Below are positions 48,150 to 57,009 of a stretch of DNA of 64,000 nucleotides, in pieces. Below the pieces are notes generated by a model that saw nothing but the letters and a program-made list of their open reading frames with translations, was not told the DNA's origin and did no database searches. The stretch covers positions 17,677,261 to 17,741,260 of the forward strand of contig NC_003074.8 in NCBI RefSeq assembly GCF_000001735.4. Direction: 5' to 3'. A program made the position numbers and the translations under genes. Position 1 is the stretch's first letter. Each line of letters starts with the position of its first letter. The DNA is from Arabidopsis thaliana (lineage: Eukaryota; Streptophyta; Magnoliopsida; Brassicales; Brassicaceae).

Positions 48150-48965
48150 TTACCGACCGATATTTCCCTCACGAGGAGACGAAGACAGAGCCACCACAAA
48201 ATCTTGATCGCATACGAGATACTGTTGCGTGCCCATCGAGTAACATCTTCTTGGCATTCTTACCCCGATTTCATCTTTGACATCATGTCGTTGACTTTGA
48301 CTTTCGTTCGTGCTTTTGAATCTCCCGAGACGAACAGAGAAAACTCTTTTAGCAAGGGAGGCTTTGCCGTCATCCACCTGCTGATGCCCAGACAAGGGGG
48401 CGACAAGAGTCTCCGAGTGGTTGTAGCAGACGTTTGAGGTTGAGAGTGATCTTCTGCAGAGAGGGCAAGTAGAGTTCGAAAGAAGCCATGTGTCGATACA
48501 GTGTAGATGGAAAGCATGGCTACAAACAGGGAGTAGTCTGAGCTTGTCTGTGTCAGAGAACTCATTGAGACATACGGCGCAATCGAATGGCTGTTCAAGA
48601 CTAATGGTTACATTACCATAGAGGAACACTGGAAGTGCATCGATGGCAGTCTGGTCTAGACCAGAGTCATGGAGGAAGAACAGGTGCTGGAGCTGAGGCG
48701 AGGAGAAAGAAAAGAGATCTGGGTTGTAGTTGAAATGGGGAATGGGAAATAAAGTCGAGGACTTGCGGAGAAATTTGAAGATCAAGTAGAGGACACCGAG
48801 GAAGACGATGATAAGAGCAAGACCAGAGATAACTAAACATAAAACAGACACTATAGAGCTTGAAGATGGATCTTTCTGGTTCATAAGAGTTAGTGTTGCT
48901 GCAGATGAAGATTTAGGTGAAAGAGCTTCAGTTTCATGGATTTCAGACAAAAGTAACCTACACAT
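48150..48965 (-). CDS. ATL-type RING-H2 E3 ligase frame (unfused form)
   Basis: An open frame of 271 codons starting MCRLLLSE. It has a transmembrane segment at about residues 38-60, the GLD motif (GLDQTAIDALPVF), and RING-H2 with CAVCLNEF, the ATL-typical Pro before the third Cys, CSHAFHLHC and CPLC. Whether a transcript starts just upstream to use this ATG is not visible. In the fused transcript the ATG is intronic and the frame is entered from the HIG1 exon. Confidence 0.6.
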   Translation of the reverse strand: MCRLLLSEIHETEALSPKSSSAATLTLMNQKDPSSSSIVSVLCLVISGLALIIVFLGVLYLIFKFLRKSSTLFPIPHFNYNPDLFSFSSPQLQHLFFLHDSGLDQTAIDALPVFLYGNVTISLEQPFDCAVCLNEFSDTDKLRLLPVCSHAFHLHCIDTWLLSNSTCPLCRRSLSTSNVCYNHSETLVAPLSGHQQVDDGKASLAKRVFSVRLGRFKSTNESQSQRHDVKDEIGVRMPRRCYSMGTQQYLVCDQDFVVALSSSPREGNIGR

Positions 48966-50694
48966 TTTGGTGTTTGAAGAGAAAAAGCAGTTTTGAGTAT
49001 AGCTCAGTGATCAGTCACTGTAAAATATAGTCATGAGATTTCAAACATCAAGACACGCTTTAAAAGTGTATCATTCCAAAAGCTTCTCATTGGTCCCATC
49101 TTTATGTCTTGGTGGCATGATTATTAGCTAAACCATAACCATTATTGACTAAAAAGACCAAAAATGTAATTAGGATTTCACATGTAGAAGGTCAAGAACC
49201 ACAATAAGCTGGAAAAAAACACAAGAATATGATTAGGAAACTATTAGGCCCACCATTGTCTTCCACTAAGATGTTCTGAAATCATTAAACATAGCTTGCC
49301 TTCTAATACATAGTCTCTTCACTCCCACTTATTTGCCATTATATATTTTGATAATAGAGTCTATGTGATAATGCATTGTCCCATGTTTCTCAAAGGATCT
49401 TTCAAGAAGTCAAAACTCAAACATAAGTGTAAGTAAATAAACAACACAGAGATTGTCGGCAGAAAGATAATGAGATTTTGACAGATAGAGTAAAGATGGT
49501 TTTCGGAGAATTTCCTTAAATCAATCTAATCAATTGATCAAGATACAACGATACTTGTTCGTTCTTCAAATTATTCAAATCATGTAATGTACCCTTACTA
49601 AATCCTAGCAAGACCGCATATTTCTACACTCAGAGCGAGAGCACACACACCTTTGCCCGCAGATTTCCCGAGTGTCATCTCAATTATGTGAAAACGAACA
49701 AGTAGTTGGAGCTCACTTCTTCCACGGATTATCACCGTAGTAATAACCGGTTCCAACCATTAAAGCGACAGTAGCACCCTGGACGACCACCCTAGCTCTC
49801 ATCAAAACCTGACCCAACTGAGAATTGCCTCTTCTGAAACTAATCAACCCAGCCGTGAGCACTCCCGCGGTCATAAGTGCACCTGCAATATTGAAAGAAA
49901 TTATCAATTTTTGAAATGTCTAACAGTATTGACCAAGAGAATATTGGAGTCTATTCAGAGAACATCAACAAAACAAAACTTAAACAATCCTCAATAGTTC
50001 AAAATCTCATTACAGGGGAAGCCATGCATTTTGTCAGTGATTGACACAATGAAACAGTTTTTTCTCTGTCAATGTTTATAGATACATATAATCATGGATT
50101 TGCTCGCTGAGGTCCAAAGTTACAAATTCTCATACAATTTGCCAATGAAACAACCTCCATAGATAAGAACCAGCAAGAGAACATAAAGACTAATTCGAGA
50201 AACTGATATATCCTAAACGAATTTGTTCTCACTAATTTTCAAATGTGTTTTCAACTCCACAAACATTTATAATGAATGGAGTTTCTACAATCTGAAGGTA
50301 CTCTCTATATAGCTCTGCCATCTACCATGATTCTTGAGAATTGAGATTCTGTAAAGACAAAATCATACATACCGACACAGAGTTGTAACAAACAAACAAA
50401 AAAAATCCACAAATTGAATTTCAATTACATATTTTCACAATCATTTCTGAATCTCATGATTCAAACGGAACAAGTAACTGTGTTTAGGGATCGGGTAGAT
50501 AAAAACCCAGAAACTAAAATCACCAATTTGGTAAAGAGAAGCCTATAAACATCTGAAAGTCCAAAAGAGATTTCGTGAAATGAGATCAGAAGAAAGAGGA
50601 AATGAAGAAGACACAAACCGAGAGGAACGAGAGGATTCCTGACACGCTTCTTCTCCTGGAACAGATCTTCCATGTCTGGTTCTACCGAACTCAT
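48150..50694 (-). CDS. ATL48: ATL48: HIG1-domain/RING-H2 fusion protein (alternative splice form)
   Basis: Exons 50694-50619, 49882-49717 and 48957-48150 join in frame to 349 residues, the length I recall for ATL48 (AT3G48030, described as a YGHL1-C3HC4 RING fusion). The donor AA|GTGAGC overlaps the TGA stop of the HIG1 frame, and the acceptor TGTGTAG|GTTACT lies just after the ATG of the RING frame. Splicing therefore removes both the stop and that start. The product has a HIG1 domain (about residues 1-81), a new membrane segment (SIVSVLCLVISGLALIIVFL), the GLD motif and a RING-H2. Its role is inferred: ubiquitin ligase attached to a hypoxia-induced mitochondrial-type domain. Confidence 0.85.
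49713..50694 (-). CDS. Hypoxia-induced HIG1-domain protein (unfused form)
   Basis: Exons 50694-50619 and 49882-49713 encode 81 residues ending DNPWKK. Two hydrophobic segments (LMTAGVLTAGLISF; ATVALMVGTGYYYG) flank the conserved QxxMRxRV motif (QLGQVLMRARVVVQG). HIG1 proteins are small inner-mitochondrial-membrane proteins tied to respiratory supercomplexes and low oxygen. An in-frame ATG seven codons upstream (50,715) exists. This form arises when the donor over the stop codon is not used. Confidence 0.85.
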
Positions 50695-51116
50695 CTTCTC
50701 CAGAACCAATGTCAAAAACCAAAGAGGAACAAGAAGAACAAAAAAAAAAGAGAAACCAAATTATGTATGTAGTCACGCGTGGCCTGTTCGTCACCAGAGA
50801 CCGTGTGACGACGAGCCGGTTCTGTAAAACGAGTCGGGTCGATGGTTCTGTGAATCGGGTCAGATTCCAGTGTTGGAATTGGAAAAAATAACATTTGGAT
50901 ACAGTCCACTGGGTTCACTTCTAACGTTCACGTCAGAAACAGCATCAAATCCGTTTTGGGCCTTTTTGGTTAACGTATTTCTCGTTTAATTTTTGCTTTG
51001 TCTTACTGAAACTTTTTTTTGTTTTATACTGAAAATTTTCATTTATAGCTTTATGCTTTTTGCCAACCATTCTCTGGGGGTTTGTCTCTGCGAATTTATT
51101 AATGCATACATTTTTC

Positions 51117-51299
51117 GATTACCCCTGAATAAAATTTAAAATCTGGATGATGAGCATCAATTCTAACTGTTACAGGTTGGCTTGCAACAGCCTTGAGAAG
51201 GGCTGCCTCGTTGAATGGATCTACAAATGCGAATTGATCGATGGTTACCCTCACGCCTTGTGCCTTTGAAGGGTCGCATTCTCATTTGATAGCTGTGTA
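51117..51299 (-). pseudogene. Papain-like cysteine protease fragment (mature-domain part)
   Basis: The minus-strand reading ECDPSKAQGVRVTID, then NEAALLKAVASQPVTVRID and DFKFYSGVI matches the region of papain-family proteases between the second Cys block and the His-loop. A stop (AIK*E) lies upstream and homology ends at YSGVI. It lies directly downstream of the inverted first-exon copies in the same orientation as the 51,524-51,699 arm, so it is probably the remainder of the same dead gene. Confidence 0.75.
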
Positions 51300-51311
51300 A
51301 GGATAAAAAAA

Positions 51312-51699
51312 ATGAAGATTCTTGCCTTGATTCTGTTTTCACTTAGCAGCATCCTCCAAAATATATGTGGATTCGATTATAACGAAACAGAACTAGAGAG
51401 TGAGGAGAGTTTATTAAAGTTATATAACAGGTGGGCGAGCCACCATCACGTTTCTATGAAACTCAAGCCAAAAGAAAATAGATTCTAAGTCTTCCGAAAT
51501 AACATGAAAAATGACCTAATAAAACTTAGAATCTATTTTCTTTTGTTTCGAACTTCATAGGAACGTGATGGTGGCTCGTCCACCTGTTGTATAGCTTTAA
51601 TAAACTCTCCTCACTCTCTAGTTCTGTTTCGTTATAATCGAATCCACAAACATTTTGAAGGGTGCTAAGTGAAAACAAAATCAAGACAAGAATCTTCAT
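51312..51699. repeat. Inverted duplication of a cysteine-protease first exon (long hairpin)
   Basis: Arm A (plus, 51,312-51,490) and arm B (minus, 51,699-51,524) are about 178 nt, about 90% alike, and separated by a loop of only 33 nt. Each reads MKIL(A/V)LILFSLS..., then CGFDYNETELESEESLLKLY and RW(A/T)SHHHV, the signal peptide and propeptide start of KDEL-type papain-like endopeptidases (CEP group). Both end NRF followed by TAA where an Asn codon is expected, so they share one nonsense change. Beyond it arm A still reads VFRNN, and the A-runs flanking the two ATGs are also shared. A transcript of either strand would fold into a near-perfect stem. Confidence 0.9.
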
Positions 51700-51782
51700 T
51701 TTTTTTTGCTTTGATTGCTTTTAATGGAAGTTGAAAGTGTAAGAAAGTGGAGGCTTGGAGATCTAAATAGGCAAGAGAAGCG

Positions 51783-51794
51783 ATATATATATAG
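51783..51794 (-). promoter_or_regulatory. TATA box upstream of the hairpin locus
   Basis: On the minus strand CTATATATATATCG lies about 85-95 nt before the ATG at 51,699. A pyrimidine-rich leader (CCTCCACTTTCTTACACTTT) and an A-rich pre-ATG stretch follow. This looks like the original core promoter of the protease gene, still placed to transcribe through both arms. Confidence 0.5.
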
Positions 51795-52138
51795 CTTCTT
51801 GCTTTCGGTTGGTTAATTATTAAGTTCATCACAAATGCATTGAAATGTGTGTGATCAACTTACCATAAATTAAAGTAACATCATGCAAATAAGATGATTA
51901 GGAATGATCGCACATTCGCACCTGTTTTTTCATTGAAAGATATTACAATTTCGGTTATTAGCTTATTTTCATGTGATCTTCATAAAGAGTATTCCATTAA
52001 AATCTGCTATCTATCATTAATTAACAAATAACAAACTCGTCTTGTCTATTAACAAATCATCACGTAGATTACTATATATGCACTAGTTTATTATCTCAAT
52101 TTGATGGATCATTTGCCTTGTCTCTGATGATACAGCCA

Positions 52139-52216
52139 TACAAGGCCAAAGACATGGGCCTTTTGGGTCTATTGTTTTTTTTGGCAGCACGATAGTGTGT
52201 AACCAATTTTATCAAA
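52139..52216. repeat. Dispersed repeat, copy 1
   Basis: AAAGACATGGGCCTTTTG followed about 50 nt later by GTGTGTAACCAATTTT. It matches a diverged copy at 63,413-63,510. Confidence 0.5.
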
Positions 52217-53151
52217 CCCACAAATCAGATATGAAAACCCAATTTAGCTTGGATACTTTTGTTTTGAAATAACAAAATTATACTTTACTAAGATTGATGA
52301 ATAAGTTTGATAGCAGATGTTACAGAAAAAAAGAAGGAAAAGTTTGGTTGCTATTTTCCAAAACTTAAAAGTCCCCAATTCAGAGTTAATCCTAATTCCT
52401 ATATATATATATATCTTTCTCTCTTCTATAACTACATATGTGTTTAACCAAGTTATGTTCATTTCTCCTAGCTAGAACCAGGTAAAATTTGTTTTATTGA
52501 AATAATCTATACAATTAATTGGTAATGAGTAATGCCAGAATCTTACAAAAAAAATGATGGCAAAATATAACAGTTTTTAATGCTAAACAAAATAAGAAGG
52601 ATCAACCGATAAAGAAAAAGAAATAACGTACTATAATCAATGCTTCTTAAGCATGTGATTAGCTTTTAGTATCCTTTTAATCCTACTATATTATTTGGGA
52701 AATACATTTTAAATGTAACCTTAATTTTTGTAATTAATTACATGACAATACCATTAGAAAAATTTAATCAAAAACAAAATCTTTTAATGACATCATTAAG
52801 GTTACCAAAATCATTTAACGACAATATTCATTTCTTAATTATAGGGCTTGTTGAATCTAAAGACGGGTCATCAAAGATTTTCTAAACTAAAGCAAAATAT
52901 ACCGAATATTCAAATATCTTTCTGTTACCAAATTATAAACAAATAAGTTCGTAAAACAATTTAATATTTTATATACGAAATCAATAAATCTTAATCACAT
53001 AAAAATTTGTACAAAAAAAAAGTATTCAACAATTAAAAATTTATCAAATCTCTGTGTTATATAAGTTTTGATATTATATTCGAATAAAGTGTAATATACC
53101 TTTTTAATTTGTATTCTTTAACTAATTTAAGCTAACTAATATATTTGCTAA

Positions 53152-53971
53152 TCTTATACCTATTAAAACCGACTATCGTTTCTTATCTCTATAGTATTTT
53201 TGCAAGATTTTTTTGGTGGATTTGGATAAAAGTGCATTCGGGTCATATGGTACATTCCCCTATTAAATAAATATGGTGCACTCCTATGTTATTAGCTAAA
53301 ATGTTTAGAATTCAGAGTCATATCATAAATAAAATTAATATGAATAAAATAAATGGCTTTTTGGCAAGACGGATTTAGAAGGACGGGTTTTTGAATCAAC
53401 ATTAATAAAAAAGTAAAATATAATTAATCCACCGTTTCAATACGGGTAAAATCTTTAATTTATTATTTTTTAAGACCACTAATATTAAACATATCAAATT
53501 ATCCTAATTTAGAAAATATTATATAAAACCAAAAATGTTATGTGATATGTATAATGTTACTATATATAAAATTAAACTATAAAATATAAATGTATTAGAG
53601 AATGATACAATTTGCAAAACTTTTATATATAATAAATAATTCTTAAATTTTAAAAATTACGACTTAAAAAAAAACTCACGGGACGGGTAAAGAAATTACA
53701 GAACGAGTTTTATTTTGGAATTCGGTTATATGGTGGATGTATTTGAATCAATATTTATAAAATTATAAAATATTATTAATATGCTGTTTTAATAAGGGTT
53801 AAAACTTCAGTTTTTTAACAATTGTCTTATAGATTCGTGGCATAGCGTTACTTAATAACAATTATAAACCGTAAAATATAAATATTTTATAAAAATAAAA
53901 TTTGCAAGTTTTAATATATATTACCTTTAAAAAATTAATCGTCTCGCGGTATACCACGGGTTAAAATCTAA
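53152..53971 (+). mobile_element. Candidate non-autonomous Helitron
   Basis: The 3' end reads CGCGGTATACCACG, an imperfect hairpin, then GGTTAAAATCTAA and T, fitting hairpin plus CTRR|T. A matching 5' end TCTTATACCTATTAAAACCG begins at 53,152 after an A, fitting A|TC. The interior has two related blocks (GGGTTTTTGAATCAACATTA and TTTGAATCAATATTTATAA, each followed by GGGT(A/T)AAA). It encodes no protein. Confidence 0.5.
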
Positions 53972-54300
53972 TACATTTGTAAAAGCGATAAATATGAAAC
54001 GATTTAGAAAAGTCATGTGGATTAGATGGATATATCATGTGAGCCCCTCTTCTTTCCCTCTCTTCAGTCTTCAAACCAAAAAACGAAAGAGACAAAAATA
54101 CAAAATTGAAACTTTGAAAATATTGAAAGAAAAGTGAAAAAAAAGAGAGTTTAGTTTTTTTAATCATATGGGGTTTATATAGTTTATTACCACACTTCCT
54201 CATGTTAATCACTTCATTTATCTCTCTATTATCTCTCTCACAATCTCTCTGGTTTTTGGGCGTTTCTTCGTTGAAAGTTGTTTGCTTTTGGTGAGTTAGA

Positions 54301-55981
54301 ATGGCTTCGAGTGCTTCAAAATTCATCAAATGTGTGACTGTTGGAGATGGTGCCGTTGGAAAAACTTGTATGCTCATCTGCTACACTAGCAACAAATTCC
54401 CTACTGTAAGTTTAAAATTTGATCAAGTAAATCACAGTTTCGCTGATTTTTCATCAAATTGTTCTTTCGGGCATCTCCAATTTCGTCACTTTTAGTTGAA
54501 TATACTTCTGGGTCTGTCAAATTTCAACTCTTTCACCGAGAATTTTAGCATGGTATTTCAAAGTTAGCTCCTTTTTTAGGGATTGTGCAAAAATAATCCT
54601 TTTTTGGAGATTCTGAAAAATCTTACATTGTAAAGTTAGTGGCTTTCTTGATTCACCAGTGTTTCCTCTTACTCTATTGCGCATTTGTTGTTCTCGTGAA
54701 GTTAAAGATTTGCTTGATGGATTGTATCAGGACTACATACCAACAGTTTTTGACAACTTTAGTGTTAATGTTGTGGTTGAAGGCATCACTGTGAACTTAG
54801 GCCTTTGGGACACTGCCGGTAAGTAACATTTCTGTATCCCTCTCTTGAATATCTCAGAATAACCAAGTTCACTAATGTTATGTGGTTCTAATCTTTCTAA
54901 CATCTAGCAAGTTTGCTTTTGATTTGGGATTCTTAGATAGAGAACTTTATAGGGAGTGTTGAAGATTAGTGACTGTTAAGAGTTTTATGATTATGAGTAC
55001 CCTTTCATGTTTGCAGGGCAAGAAGACTATAACAGACTAAGGCCTTTAAGTTACAGAGGAGCAGATGTTTTTGTGTTGGCTTTCTCATTGATCAGCCGAG
55101 CTAGCTATGAGAATGTGTTTAAAAAGGTTTGTGGAAATTGGATTCATTGTATTTCTTACTGGGAAAACAAAGAATGAAATGTGAATTTCTGATGTTTTTG
55201 AAGCGTTTATTTTGTTCAGTGGATCCCTGAACTCCAACACTTTGCACCAGGAGTCCCCATTGTGCTTGTTGGTACCAAAATGGGTAAGATAGCTATAAGA
55301 GTGGAGCCAACATATTTCCTTGTGTAATGCTTGAGAATCACATATATGTAATGTTTCTTACAATGTTCCGTTATCTAGATCTTCGTGAAGATAGACATTA
55401 CTTGTCTGATCATCCTGGACTGTCCCCGGTAACTACATCACAGGTGTGCTTTTTCAACCTGTAGAAACCGAAAAGATTGTTGTGACATTCTCTAGACTCT
55501 CTCTTCTCTAGGTTTTATATGATTTAATCATTCATGTGTTACAGGGAGAGGAACTCCGCAAGCATATCGGAGCGACTTATTACATTGAATGTAGCTCAAA
55601 AACTCAACAGGTACACTTGTTCATGTGTGTTTGGAAACTTAGGAGTCATTAGTGTTAGGTGACTCTTTACTTGCAAACTATATGCTTTTCTTTGGTTCAT
55701 GGCTTTTGCAGAATGTGAAAGCCGTATTTGATGCTGCTATTAAAGTAGTAATTAAACCAGCAGTGAAACAAAAGGAGAAGAAGAAGAAGCAGAAGCCTCG
55801 CAGCGGATGTCTCTCGTAAGTTCAATAATCTTCACTCTTTTTAATATATAACTAAGAAATTATGTAATACTAGAATTTGGTTATGCAACCTTTAGCTTCT
55901 TCATACAGTTTTGTTTGTTTGTGTAATGATTATAGATTGGCTTCTCTATTGTGCAGAAACATTCTGTGTGGGAAGAATTGA
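54301..55981 (+). CDS. ROP10: Rho-of-plants small GTPase ROP10
   Basis: A plasma-membrane signalling GTPase; ROP10 is a negative regulator of abscisic acid responses. Exons 54301-54405, 54731-54818, 55017-55126, 55220-55283, 55379-55443, 55545-55610, 55712-55815 and 55957-55981 give 208 residues, matching AT3G48040. The G1 motif is GDGAVGKT, the effector loop [10 protein letters not shown]3 is WDTAGQE, G4 is GTKMD, and the Rho insert follows. A polybasic stretch precedes CLSNILCGKN, a type II ROP tail with two S-acylated cysteines in place of a CAAX box. The last intron, between the two Cys codons, is a known site of isoform change in this type. Confidence 0.96.
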
Positions 55982-57009
55982 TGAGTCAATTCCATCTGAT
56001 GATTGTTCACTTCTTTTTTTTTCTTTTCTTTTCTAATTGGCCAGTTTGTGATTCTGATAAGTCGGAATTACATAGACTCTGGCAGAGATGAGCCTCAATT
56101 AGTAGCTTCTTCGATTCTGTTTGTATATGTGACCCTGATGTTTGTTTGTTTCGATTTGGTTTGACCCTTATAGAATTGTTATAGCCATTTTGTAGCCAAA
56201 ACTTGGAGTAGTTCACGACTTAACGTGGTTAACACTTGCTTCTTTCGAAAAAAGGTGAATCCTTAATCACATATTCGAATTTATTTGGTCCTATTATGAG
56301 ATCCAAGACCAAACGACAAAAGCGTGACAAGTAAGAAGAAGCCTGTAAATTTCAAACAGAACCAGCACAAGAAGTAATAAATCTACAAACTGGAAAAAGA
56401 AAGATAAAAAGAAGTAACTAATCTTGTGTCTATAATACAACCCCCATCACCTAACGCACACATGTAAAGCCACAATGCGAAAGACTTTTTTTTTTATCAT
56501 TTTGAACACACTCAAAAGCCACCAACATTTGTTTTATCGCTAGTTTTTTGAGCCGGTGTATAGAGATACACACATGCATGAAAAATGACCTAAAAGTGTG
56601 TTTTCACCTTTTAAAACTCTTTGTGGGGAGGTGGTGATGCGGGTCTCTCGCTGAGAACCTTGTTGATGACTCTTCTGAAAGAGAATGGCCACTCCGGTGA
56701 ATTTAGGACTGTTTTTGGAAGATCTACATGATGGTGAAACCAAGAGGTCAGGTTTGTGTTCTTAAAAAGGTTGAGACCACTGTGAAGTCGCAAATTGACT
56801 CACCCATGCCTCATTTGTACAGAGCAGGCCAGCCAATGAAGCCTTGTGGCATCACATTCACTCTCATCTCTTAGTAACTAGCAGAGTAAAAATGTAACTG
56901 AAACATTAGTAAGAGAGAGAAAAACAAAAAGAGAGGTCATAAAACACTAAGGTTTGTGGATTTCGAGGGCTTACAAGCTCATGTGGCCTACTGAGATTCT
57001 GAGCTACTG

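Larger units (their letters stand above)
50919..54300. other. 3.4-kb spacer with pseudogene, hairpin and Helitron; no intact gene
   Basis: Holds the cysteine-protease debris and hairpin (51.1-51.8 kb), a dispersed repeat (52,139-52,216), very AT-rich sequence and the candidate Helitron. The last 150 bp, rich in CTCTCT, are the ROP10 leader. Confidence 0.6.

Noticed and set aside
50919..51110. Further exons of the cysteine-protease pseudogene to the left
   Set aside because: Homology stops at YSGVI near 51,117; I see no His or Asn catalytic-loop motifs beyond it.
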